Positions 1 through 6,712 of a stretch of 10,187 nt of DNA are shown here, piece by piece. Below the pieces are notes generated by a model. It was not told the origin of the DNA. It ran no database searches and saw only the letters and a program-made list of their open reading frames with translations. A program made the translations under genes and the position numbers. Position 1 is the first letter of the stretch. Every line of letters starts with the position of its first letter. The stretch is taken from contig CAKVFO010000123.1 of NCBI GenBank assembly GCA_934746785.1, forward strand, positions 1-10,187, in the 5' to 3' direction. Source of the stretch: an uncultured Clostridium sp. (GTDB lineage Bacteria; Bacillota; Clostridia; Clostridiales; Clostridiaceae).

Positions 1-25
1 AGCTTTCAATTTTAAAATTTTTTTT

Positions 26-47
26 GAATTCCTATACATGAACAAAG
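26..47. repeat. Degenerate copy of the terminator-linked repeat end
   Basis: The segment GAATTCCTATACATGAACAAAG resembles the end of the element at 257-278 (core CCTATACGTTAAAAAAG) with several substitutions and one deletion. As with the good copies, a hairpin lies directly to its right: GTGGC at 47-51, loop TGAC, GCCAC at 56-60. Read on the minus strand this is a stem followed by TTTGTT, a weak terminator shape. A second small stem, CGCT/AGCG at 60-63 and 68-71, follows. ACAAAGT at 42-48 is complementary to ACTTTGT at 81-87, so the two stems could be enclosed in a three-way fold. No gene ending here is visible. Confidence 0.45.
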
Positions 48-84
48 TGGCTGACGCCACGCTTTTTAGCGCAGGAAGCAACTT

Positions 85-188
85 TGTAAGCCATGCAAAA
101 GGTTCTAAAAGCAAAATAATTTCCTATTAAAATACAATTTAATTATTTTGCTTTTAGGTTCTTTTGCGGCACTACATTTTTTCTTTTT
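85..188 (+). repeat. Very long inverted repeat followed by a T-tract (plus-strand terminator-like)
   Basis: Arms 95-121 and 141-167 are complementary over 27 positions. They form 17 perfect pairs (CTAAAAGCAAAATAATT with AATTATTTTGCTTTTAG), a 3-nt internal mismatch (GTT opposite GTT) and 7 more pairs, around a 19-nt loop. With small bulges the stem extends outward through GCC/GGC and TGTA/TACA to 85 and 176. On the plus strand TTTTTTCTTTTT (177-188) follows at once, so the whole looks like an oversized Rho-independent terminator for a plus-strand transcript entering from left of the window. A small non-autonomous mobile element is an alternative. No T-tract follows on the minus strand. Confidence 0.6.
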
Positions 189-278
189 AACGTATTGGAC
201 GACTTACATATCAGAAAGCCAGTAATAATCAGTACTCGCTCTCAAAAAAAGTTTTGAATTTCCTATACGTTAAAAAAG
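183..278. repeat. 96-bp element with inverted ends (MITE-like), wedged between two terminator hairpins
   Basis: The left end, CTTTTTAACGTATTGG (183-198), is an inverted copy of the right end, CCTATACGTTAAAAAAG (262-278), with one indel and one mismatch. The segment 225-278 is shared with 6713-6765, including an identical 22-bp end. It is non-coding. Its two A/T-rich ends form the U-tracts of the hairpin on its left (plus strand, 85-176) and of the hairpin on its right (minus strand, 278-295). No target-site duplication is obvious. Repeated sequence plus inverted ends suggest a small mobile or dispersed intergenic element, but no transposase is present and family assignment is not possible from this window. 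Confidence 0.55.
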
Positions 279-295
279 CTGAGCCTAAGCTCAGC
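272..295 (-). terminator. Rho-independent terminator of the ABC transporter/response-regulator operon
   Basis: On the minus strand a perfect 7-bp GC-rich stem, GCTGAGC and GCTCAGC with loop TTAG (positions 289-295 and 278-284), is followed directly by six T residues (277-272). It lies about 230 nt beyond the regulator stop codon and is the first strong terminator for that operon. The T-tract belongs to the repeat end described at 183-278. Confidence 0.85.
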
Positions 296-344
296 CAAAA
301 AAATTTGTAATTAAAATATAAATTTAATACGAAATTCTAAGAGT

Positions 345-533
345 TTACGATTTAGAATTTCTTCCTTCATTCCTGCATTCTAGAAAATCTTTTATTTGAG
401 ATAACCTCACAAGAAAAATACATTCAGTTCCCCAAATACACTCACTTCTACATTCTGTTGCAACTATCATTTGAGATATACCCCCAAGAAAGATATCTCC
501 ACATTTCCAAGTACACTTGAGTCTGCATTTACT
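345..533 (-). repeat. Two-copy 75-bp degenerate tandem repeat with an in-frame Cys-rich reading frame
   Basis: The sequence ATTTGAGATA at 394 recurs at 469, and the flanking roughly 75 bp match imperfectly on both sides. A third partial unit is at 355-380. On the minus strand one frame is open from 533 to the TAA at 347-345 and reads as two 25-residue repeats sharing the pattern C-R-x-x-C-x-W and later I-F-L-x3-S-Q, then a partial third starting E-C-R. The first ATG in this frame is at 470-468, giving at most 41 residues, and I see no ribosome binding site before it. The repeat begins within the last codons of the response regulator gene. It could be a decayed repeat-protein gene or a non-coding repeat whose period happens to be a multiple of three. 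It is described as a repeat rather than a gene. Confidence 0.5.
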
Positions 534-1203
534 TCATTAGAATATATCCCTGCCCCCTCTTAGTTTTCAAATAATCAACAGCTCCAATCCCCTCAAGTTT
601 CTTCCTAAGCCTGTTAACATTAACAGTCAAAGTATTATCATCAACAAACTCATCGCACTGCCATAAACTATCCATAAGATCATTACGAGAAACTATTACT
701 TCCCTCTCCTTAATTAACTTAAGCAAAATCCTGCTCTCATTCTTAGTAAGCTCACAAGCAGTCCCCTGAAAAGAAACAAGACTTTTATCAGCCTGAAAAA
801 CAAGCCCCTTATAACTTAAAGAATCATCCGGTCTAACCTTATAAACCCTCTTCATAACAGCATCAATTCTAGCCAAAAGAATATCAGTATTAAAAGGCTT
901 AGTAACAAAATCATCTGCTCCAATATTCATAGCCCTAAGCTCATCCATCTCACTCTGCCTGCTGGTAACAACAATTATAGGAATATCATTAGATTTCTTC
1001 CTAATTTCCCTGCATACATAAAAGCCATCATAATATGGCAGATTAATATCAAGTAAAATCATCTTAGCCTCAGACTCTAATGCTATCTCAACTATATTCT
1101 TAAAATCATCAGAATACTCACATTCATAGCCGTATCTATTTAAAAACTGAGATAGTTCTAATCTTATCTTTTCATCATCTTCTATAATAAATAATTTATC
1201 CAT
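529..1203 (-). CDS. OmpR/PhoB-family response regulator
   Basis: Two-domain DNA-binding regulator of 224 residues, the usual length. The receiver domain (about 1-115) has the acidic pair D9/D10, phospho-acceptor D52 in LLDINLP, T80 in IIVVTS and K102 in the TKP motif. The C-terminal winged-helix domain (about 128-224) carries ELTKNE and a recognition helix near D188-L203 (DDNTLTVNVNRLRKK), ending in the wing RGQGYIL. All residues needed for phosphorylation are present. The start is supported by AAGGAG six to seven bases upstream; that site overlaps the stop codon of the permease gene, so translation is probably coupled. It is the last gene of an ATPase-permease-regulator operon. Sequence and context resemble BceR/GraR-type regulators of antimicrobial-peptide exporters (inference), but no histidine kinase gene is in the window, so its phosphodonor is unknown. 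Confidence 0.93.
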   Translation of the reverse strand: MDKLFIIEDDEKIRLELSQFLNRYGYECEYSDDFKNIVEIALESEAKMILLDINLPYYDGFYVCREIRKKSNDIPIIVVTSRQSEMDELRAMNIGADDFVTKPFNTDILLARIDAVMKRVYKVRPDDSLSYKGLVFQADKSLVSFQGTACELTKNESRILLKLIKEREVIVSRNDLMDSLWQCDEFVDDNTLTVNVNRLRKKLEGIGAVDYLKTKRGQGYILMK

Positions 1204-1213
1204 TAATAACTCC

Positions 1214-1909
1214 TTAAAATAACTTCTTCTTCATTACTTTATAGTAAACAAAAATCTGAATAGCTATATATATAATACAATATAAAACTGGAAATAGTAA
1301 TAAATCCATTGAAAAATAATCTTGTTTTATACAGCAAAAAGCTAAATCACTTACAGGAGGTAAAATCCATAAAACATACTTTAAAAAGAAGCATTCCCTA
1401 ATAAGGGGCAGTTTAATCATAGCTATGAGCCCAATAAAAATCATATATAAAATTGACTTATTCTTATCCCCTGTCACCTTAACCTGTAAAAGCATTCCAA
1501 CTAATAAGCCAAGTACTGCTGTAATAAACTGAATTAAAAATCCATATACCCCCTGAAGTAAAGTTAAATTTCCTACTGACCTTATAAATGCCCATGATGT
1601 TCCTAGTAATGCTGTAAAAAAAGCAATGGACATCATAAATAAAACCTTAGACATCCAGTATACTCTTTCATTTTTAACCTTTAAAAATATGACTTCCTCA
1701 GTTCTTGAATCCTGATATAAACAATATGTAAAACCTGTCCAAATCATCACACAGAAACTTACATTAGAACAAAAAGTCACAGCAGGCTCATACTTTATAT
1801 TCTCTGCACTATAATAGATAGATTGAAATATACAAAAAAACATAATTGGTATAATAAATCTATTATTTTTAATATAAACCTTAAAATTATACTTCATTAA
1901 CCCTAACAT
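1214..1909 (-). CDS. ABC-2 type exporter permease, six TM segments
   Basis: Integral membrane protein of 231 residues from the chosen start. Hydrophobic spans lie at about 18-35, 43-64, 87-108, 121-143, 152-171 and 203-223, the six-helix layout of ABC-2 type export permeases, with a basic C-terminus (KVMKKKLF). It should pair with the ATPase encoded immediately upstream to form an exporter; the substrate cannot be read from sequence, though the regulator downstream makes a peptide or antibiotic substrate plausible. An in-frame ATG three codons earlier (1918) is preceded by AGGGAG with no spacer, too close to be used. The ATG at 1909 has the same AGGGAG nine bases upstream, so I chose it. The gap to the ATPase stop is only 13 nt. 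No sequence motif gives a specific family name. Confidence 0.8.
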   Translation of the reverse strand: MLGLMKYNFKVYIKNNRFIIPIMFFCIFQSIYYSAENIKYEPAVTFCSNVSFCVMIWTGFTYCLYQDSRTEEVIFLKVKNERVYWMSKVLFMMSIAFFTALLGTSWAFIRSVGNLTLLQGVYGFLIQFITAVLGLLVGMLLQVKVTGDKNKSILYMIFIGLIAMIKLPLIRECFFLKYVLWILPPVSDLAFCCIKQDYFSMDLLLFPVLYCIIYIAIQIFVYYKVMKKKLF

Positions 1910-1922
1910 CTTAACCATCTCC

Positions 1923-2744
1923 CTAAATAAACTTTTCTAAAATATAGCCTCTTTTAAGCATTTCAAAAAGAACTTCATTACTCTTAGAGGAGATAATTTC
2001 AAGATTTAATTTATTATCTTTAATAAAATAGTTACCATAATCCTTTATTATGTCTAGAACTTCTTCTTCACAGTTCTCTTTTTTCCTAAAAATAAGTCTT
2101 GTTTTCTCCTCATACTTATCAATGGTACTTTCTACAATATTATTATCTTTAATCTCCAATACCCTTGTACATAAGCTGCTTACAAGAAAAGCTTCATGAC
2201 AAGACATAATTACTGTTGTGCCTTCTTCAATAAGCTTCTTAACTTCCTCTATAAATACCCTTTGAGAATCAACATCTAAACCAGTCATTGGTTCATCAAG
2301 CAAAAGAACATCTGCTTTACTTAAAAATGCCTGCATAATAGCTGCTTTCTGTAAAGATCCCTTAGACAAATCCTTCATAGCTGTATCCTTAAGTTCTTGA
2401 AATTTAAACCTGGAATATAAATAGGATATCCTATCACTTAATGATTTTTTTTCTATCTTTTCAATCTCCCCCATACACTTTAAGTAACTATCAGTAGTTA
2501 AACTAATCTTTGAATAATTCTCAGGGATATAATTAAACTTCAGACTTTTATCCTTTATTACTTCACCTTTAGAAATCCTGCATAACCCGCTTAACATCCT
2601 AATAAAAGTACTTTTTCCACTGCCATTTCCACCTAAGACAGCTGTACATTCACCCCTATTGAAAGTTAAATTAACATTTTCAAAAATAACTTTAGTATCA
2701 AAACTCTTACATAAATTCACTGTTTTAATAATTGCTTTATCCAT
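1923..2744 (-). CDS. ABC transporter ATP-binding protein
   Basis: Cytoplasmic ATPase subunit of 273 residues. Walker A is GGNGSGKST (38-46), the signature is LSKGS (126-130, a variant of LSGGQ), Walker B with catalytic glutamate is LLLDEP (D150, E151), the D-loop follows at GLD, and the H-loop histidine is H183 in SCHE. The usual Q-loop region reads YIPEN (72-76), typical of ABC-2 exporter ATPases. About 60 residues after the nucleotide-binding core form a C-terminal extension of unknown role. The frame stays open upstream to 2837, but those 31 codons run into the stem of a terminator hairpin and lack a ribosome binding site. The ATG at 2744 is preceded by GGGTGAT with suitable spacing and begins the conserved alignment (MDKAIIKTVNL), so it is the start. 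It is the first gene of a three-gene operon with the permease and the regulator. Confidence 0.92.
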   Translation of the reverse strand: MDKAIIKTVNLCKSFDTKVIFENVNLTFNRGECTAVLGGNGSGKSTFIRMLSGLCRISKGEVIKDKSLKFNYIPENYSKISLTTDSYLKCMGEIEKIEKKSLSDRISYLYSRFKFQELKDTAMKDLSKGSLQKAAIMQAFLSKADVLLLDEPMTGLDVDSQRVFIEEVKKLIEEGTTVIMSCHEAFLVSSLCTRVLEIKDNNIVESTIDKYEEKTRLIFRKKENCEEEVLDIIKDYGNYFIKDNKLNLEIISSKSNEVLFEMLKRGYILEKFI

Positions 2745-2760
2745 AATATCACCCAAAAAT

Positions 2761-2766
2761 AGCATA
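2761..2766 (-). promoter_or_regulatory. Possible extended -10 element for the ABC transporter operon
   Basis: On the minus strand TGTTATGCT fits an extended -10 (TGnTATnnT), sitting between the upstream terminator and the ATPase start. No good -35 hexamer is present at 16-18 nt (TCTGAA at 18 is poor). Transcription would begin about 10-12 nt before the ATG. Read-through of the preceding terminator is the alternative source of expression. Confidence 0.28.
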
Positions 2767-2789
2767 ACATAATTGGAAATAAATTTCAG

Positions 2790-2870
2790 AAAAAAAGATA
2801 GAGCTATTGCGCTATAGTTAACTTCACTCAATTCCAATTGAATTTAACTGGCTGTGCAACAGCCCTATCT
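2790..2870 (-). terminator. Long-stem terminator ending the amidase-cls-small ORF group
   Basis: Minus-strand RNA from 2870 to 2796 can fold with outer arms 2854-2869 and 2797-2812: 14 consecutive pairs, two of them G-U. An inner stem AGTTAA/TTAACT (2815-2820 and 2843-2848) lies within. A run of seven T follows on the minus strand (complement of 2790-2796). The two wobble positions are A-C mismatches if read from the plus strand, so the fold favours minus-strand transcription. It lies 17 nt after the small ORF stop and about 50 nt before the ABC ATPase start. Confidence 0.8.
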
Positions 2871-2886
2871 CCTAAAGCCTCTTATT

Positions 2887-3003
2887 CTACCAAGTATGTA
2901 AAGTATGCTTATGAATTAAATAAAGCAGATAACAATTAGTTTCATAACTACACTTTTGCCCATTTGGACCTATTTTATCGCATTGATATTTTTTCTTACC
3001 CAT
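2887..3003 (-). CDS. Small Cys-containing protein, 38 residues, coupled to cls
   Basis: Short ORF beginning MGKKKYQCDKIGPNGQKC and ending in a His-rich tail HKHTLHTW. Support comes from its leader: GGGGGAG lies 7-8 nt before the ATG and overlaps the TAA of cardiolipin synthase, so it looks translationally coupled to cls. A strong terminator begins 17 nt after its stop. Residues C8, C18 and C24 plus H31, H33 and H36 could bind a metal ion, and residues 25-30 (YLLYLI) are hydrophobic. There is no signal peptide and the whole protein is too short for a usual enzyme domain. I do not recognise a family. It could also be a regulatory or accidental ORF, but the ribosome binding site is among the best in the window. 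Confidence 0.6.
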   Translation of the reverse strand: MGKKKYQCDKIGPNGQKCSYETNCYLLYLIHKHTLHTW

Positions 3004-3016
3004 AAAATTCTCCCCC

Positions 3017-4543
3017 TTATAACAATGGTGCTATAAGTCTTATTATTGCTCTTAAAAACCTATTAGACCATTTAATCTTTCTCGTATCTTCAATAGTTAT
3101 AGACTTGCTAACTTTAAAGGTTTCTTTAAAATCCTTCTTAATTTCCTTAATACATTCAGTTTTGTAAAGATAGGCTCCACATTCAAAATGAAAATACAAA
3201 CTTCTATAATCCATATTAATAGTTCCAACTGTTGCTATTTCATCATCACACAAAAATACCTTTGAATGTATAAATCCTGGTGTATATTCATATACCTTCA
3301 CTCCAGCCTCTATAAGCTGCCTGTAATAGGATTTTGTAATAATATGTACATACCATTTATCTTCAATATGTGGAGTTACAATTCTTACATCTATACCACT
3401 TTTTGCTGCTAATATTAATGAAGTTAAAAGTTCATTATCAATAACTAAATATGGAGTATAAATATAAACATAGTTCTTTGCGTTGTTTAATATATTCATA
3501 TAAACTGATTCACCAATAAGTTCCCCATCATAAGGACTATCTCCATAAACTTGAACATATCCATTATCTAAAGTTTCCAGGCTATCAAATTTATACTTAT
3601 CATAATCTATATTTTCTCCACAATAAAAGGACCAAACCTGTAGAAACATTATAGTAAAACTCCATACAGCCTCACCTTTAATTAAGAGTACACTGTCCTT
3701 CCAGTAACCAAACCTTACTACCTTATTAATATACTCATCGGCTAAATTAAGACCTCCAGTAAAGGCTGCTTTTCCATCTATTACTGTAATCTTTCTATGA
3801 TCCCTGTTATTAAGAACTGAAGATAGTATAGGAAAAACCTGATTAAAAACCTGAACCTTAATTCCAAAAGCTTTTAGTTTTTCATGATATTTATTAGGAA
3901 GTCTCCTTGCACATCCTAAATCATCATATATTATCCTTACATCTACACCTTCCTCTACCTTCTTTTTCAAAATCTTTAGTATTTCATCCCACATTTCACC
4001 TTCACTTATAATGAAGTATTCCATGAATATAAACTTTTCAGCCTTTCTTAATTCATGTAAATAAATTGGAAAGAACTCCTCTCCACAAGAAAAATACTTA
4101 GTAGATGTGTTTTTGTATATTGGAAACTTAGAAGCATTTTTTATATAATTAACCTGTTTTGCTACCGATTTATCAATGGCTTCTATTTCATGAATGATAC
4201 CATCATTTTTGTCATAGTGTTCAATTATCTCTTTATACCTTTTATCAATCTTTTTCTTTAGCCTTCTTCCTACTTTATTACCTCCAAAAATCAAATATAA
4301 GAGCCCCCCAAAGATAGGAAGTTCAAGTATTGTTATTGCCCATACCAGCTTGAAGGAAGGATTATCAGTTCTTCCTAAAATATAAATAACTAAGGACAAA
4401 CCCAAAACTAAAGAGAAAAAATAAAAATAAATAAAATCATCTGTTAATGTTAATATCCAAAAAAGGATTACTGCAAGCTGTAATAGTATTAAGATTCCTG
4501 CTATTACAAGCCTGTTAAATAATAGTTTAAAAACTTTATTCAT
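3017..4543 (-). CDS. cls: Cardiolipin synthase (phospholipase D family)
   Basis: Membrane enzyme that joins two phosphatidylglycerols into cardiolipin and glycerol. At 508 residues it has the normal length of Firmicute Cls proteins. N-terminal hydrophobic spans are at about 11-33, 37-57 and 66-87, the last (ELPIFGGLLYLIFG) belonging to the family's conserved N-terminal region. Two phospholipase D HKD motifs are intact: H249-x-K251-x4-D256 followed by GG, and H426-x-K428-x4-D433. Both active-site halves are therefore present. The ATG is preceded by AGGAGG with a 4-nt spacer. It lies 52 nt after the cell-wall amidase gene with no terminator between, and its stop overlaps the ribosome binding site of a 38-residue ORF. 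The three probably share a transcript ending at 2790-2870. Which cls paralogue it is cannot be told. Confidence 0.95.
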   Translation of the reverse strand: MNKVFKLLFNRLVIAGILILLQLAVILFWILTLTDDFIYFYFFSLVLGLSLVIYILGRTDNPSFKLVWAITILELPIFGGLLYLIFGGNKVGRRLKKKIDKRYKEIIEHYDKNDGIIHEIEAIDKSVAKQVNYIKNASKFPIYKNTSTKYFSCGEEFFPIYLHELRKAEKFIFMEYFIISEGEMWDEILKILKKKVEEGVDVRIIYDDLGCARRLPNKYHEKLKAFGIKVQVFNQVFPILSSVLNNRDHRKITVIDGKAAFTGGLNLADEYINKVVRFGYWKDSVLLIKGEAVWSFTIMFLQVWSFYCGENIDYDKYKFDSLETLDNGYVQVYGDSPYDGELIGESVYMNILNNAKNYVYIYTPYLVIDNELLTSLILAAKSGIDVRIVTPHIEDKWYVHIITKSYYRQLIEAGVKVYEYTPGFIHSKVFLCDDEIATVGTINMDYRSLYFHFECGAYLYKTECIKEIKKDFKETFKVSKSITIEDTRKIKWSNRFLRAIIRLIAPLL

Positions 4544-4595
4544 TATGCCTCCTGCTTATATATTACTTACTGCTTTTCTATTTATAATACTTTAA

Positions 4596-6509
4596 TTACT
4601 TAATACTTTCTTTTATACCCTTTACTATATATTTTGCTAACTTAAGCTGAATCGATTCATCAATTAACTTATTAAAAGATTTTGGATTATCAATAAACCC
4701 TGTTTCAATCAATACTGATGGATTTTCCCTTTCTAAGGTAACAGTGAAGTTATTGTATTTATCTCCTCTATCAAAACTTCCTTCTTCCTTTGGAAAAAGT
4801 TCATTCTTATAACAATTAACAAGACTCTTATTAATGTTTTCTGCAAAAACTTTTGAATATGGGGTAAAATAATAAGTTTCTACTGCATTTAAACTTCCAG
4901 AGGCACCTGAATTATTATGAATTGAAATATATAAATCAGCATTGTTCTTTCTTGCCTCAGCTCCTCTTTCTTTAAGGGGATAAGCTTCACTGTCTGTATA
5001 TAGAACATAACATTCTGCTCCTTCTTTAGTCAGCTCATTATAAAGCTTTCTAGCTATTTTCATATTAATTATGTTCTCATTTATATCATTAAAGCCTAAT
5101 GCTCCAACATCTAATTTATTTTCCCCTATAAGACCATGACCTGGATCTATAACAATAGTCATATTCTTAATACTTTCCTGCTTCTTTAAAAATCTAAAGA
5201 CCAATTTACCTTCATTATTATAGTAAGTAAAATGACCATTATAACTATTCCTATTCTTTAATTTTAAAGATAAGTACTTTCCTAGGCTATCTTCTTCAAA
5301 AGTAACTGATTCAAAAAAGCTATTATTTGTATAAGATATATTTTTTATAATATCCTTAGTGTAATCTAAGTATATTTTAATCTCTTCACACTCAAATTTT
5401 TTAACTTCATAATCTTCATTTTCTTTATCTTCATATTTAACATTATCAGTTACAAACTTATAAGAAGCATTTTTACTTCTTTCTACTATTACATAAGCAT
5501 AATCTGAATCCTCATTAACTTCTAAAGAATTTACTTCGTTATCTAAATCTTCATAATCTGATACTGTAACATCCTCAGTTTTAACTCTTTTTCCTGATGC
5601 AAGATTATAGTATGTTTTATTATCACATACTATTTCAGAAGTTATATAATCCTTAGTGCCCTTAGCTAAAGGATATACATAATTTAAAGGAATTGAAGAT
5701 GTGGTGCTGCTATCATAAACAAAGGTACTATCCTTATTTATAACAGCTGTCTTTGACTTATCTGACTTTATGTTTATAGAAACTTCAGGTCCTTCCTTTT
5801 TAACTTCTTCACCATCTTTTGAAGCTATGACAGTTACCTTTCCTAAAGATTTTCCTTCTTCATAATTAGAAGTATCTAAAAAGCCTTTAAAATCAGCATA
5901 GCAGGTTCCTTTAGCACTAAGCTCTTCATCACTTTGAACCTGTTTAAGTTCTATCTTCTTTCCATCTACTATTGCATAAGCCTTTGAACCGCTATATATC
6001 TTAGCAGATATTTCAGCCTTCATATTATTTTCAACCTTTAAGGTTTCCTTTGGTGTTATGTAGTCAATAATTCCATTAACTCTATTAATATTGTATTCTA
6101 GAGTTTTGTCTCCTAAAGTAAAAGTAACCTTATTATCTCCTACTTCTAAGGGGTATTTAAAAGTAAAGTTACCTGTGTGGTAAACATCAACTTCCTTATC
6201 ATTTACCTTTAAAACCTTATTAGGATCACTCATGCCCATAAAGGTAATAAAATTTTCTCCAGTTTTTATTGTATCCTTTTCAGGTCTTACTATTTTAAAA
6301 TCATCTTCTAATGGTTTTATTATAAGCTTGTTGTTTATAGCATTTTGAATATCTTCTTCGCTTATATTATCTAAGGAAGACACCTCAGTACTCTCTTCTT
6401 TTTCTGGTTTTGAATAATAATTTTTCCTTATAGTAAATCCAGTTTCAGCTACAGCTATTAAAACAACAACAGCTAAAATCACTTTTATATTCTTATAAGT
6501 CATTCTCAT
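4596..6509 (-). CDS. Membrane-anchored N-acetylmuramoyl-L-alanine amidase (amidase_3) with Ig-like N-terminal region
   Basis: Cell-wall hydrolase of 637 residues that should cleave the MurNAc-L-Ala bond of peptidoglycan outside the membrane. A single N-terminal hydrophobic helix (about 8-26, after basic residues) is a signal anchor or uncleaved signal; there is no lipobox. A charged linker follows (32-65). Residues about 72-145 read like a bacterial Ig-like beta-sandwich (VNDKEVDVY, GNFTFKYPLEVGDNKVTF), and 150-445 is a long beta-rich region I cannot assign. The catalytic domain covers about 449-637: zinc ligands H458 (DPGHG), E478 and H531 (SIHNN), and catalytic E602 (LIETGF), all present. 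The ATG has GAGGTG five bases upstream; an ATG two codons later is a weaker alternative. It heads a group with cls and a small ORF. No promoter is certain; the leader holds an 8-bp-period repeat tract. Confidence 0.93.
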   Translation of the reverse strand: MRMTYKNIKVILAVVVLIAVAETGFTIRKNYYSKPEKEESTEVSSLDNISEEDIQNAINNKLIIKPLEDDFKIVRPEKDTIKTGENFITFMGMSDPNKVLKVNDKEVDVYHTGNFTFKYPLEVGDNKVTFTLGDKTLEYNINRVNGIIDYITPKETLKVENNMKAEISAKIYSGSKAYAIVDGKKIELKQVQSDEELSAKGTCYADFKGFLDTSNYEEGKSLGKVTVIASKDGEEVKKEGPEVSINIKSDKSKTAVINKDSTFVYDSSTTSSIPLNYVYPLAKGTKDYITSEIVCDNKTYYNLASGKRVKTEDVTVSDYEDLDNEVNSLEVNEDSDYAYVIVERSKNASYKFVTDNVKYEDKENEDYEVKKFECEEIKIYLDYTKDIIKNISYTNNSFFESVTFEEDSLGKYLSLKLKNRNSYNGHFTYYNNEGKLVFRFLKKQESIKNMTIVIDPGHGLIGENKLDVGALGFNDINENIINMKIARKLYNELTKEGAECYVLYTDSEAYPLKERGAEARKNNADLYISIHNNSGASGSLNAVETYYFTPYSKVFAENINKSLVNCYKNELFPKEEGSFDRGDKYNNFTVTLERENPSVLIETGFIDNPKSFNKLIDESIQLKLAKYIVKGIKESIK

Positions 6510-6594
6510 AAATTCACCTCTGTATTATATTAACATAAAATTCAAGATGTATATTAATATTTTTACCAATTTCCTTCTAAGATATCTATTCCAA

Positions 6595-6698
6595 TACACC
6601 ATTATTCTTTTACTCTAAGGTTCTGTTACTCTCTTACTCTCTTACTCTTTTACTCTAAAGTTCTTTTACTCTTTTATTCTAAAGAATATATACTCTTT
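6595..6698. repeat. 8-bp-period tandem repeat tract upstream of the amidase gene
   Basis: Octamers of the type TACTCTNN start at 6611, 6627, 6635, 6643, 6651, 6667 and 6691, and the variants TATTCT at 6603 and 6675 and TACACC at 6595 hold the same phase; every start is a multiple of 8 apart. The intervening octamers (GGTTCTGT, AGTTCTTT, AGAATATA) are diverged units. A higher-order 40-bp duplication, TACTCTAA followed by G/AGTTCT, is visible at 6611 and 6651. The tract lies about 90-190 nt before the amidase start codon and after the hydF terminator, in non-coding DNA. On the minus strand the unit reads AAAGAGTA. Confidence 0.75.
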
Positions 6699-6712
6699 AA
6701 AACTGCTTCTTC

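Noticed and set aside
2745..2837. 31-residue N-terminal extension of the ABC ATPase reading frame
   Set aside because: It runs into the terminator stem, has no ribosome binding site, and precedes the normal conserved start of the family.
6524..6529. Perfect TATAAT on the minus strand before the amidase gene
   Set aside because: Its transcription start would fall inside the ribosome binding site, about 10 nt before the ATG, and no -35 hexamer stands at the right distance.
6595..6698. CRISPR array
   Set aside because: The repeats are 8 bp and contiguous, with no spacers and no cas genes in the window.
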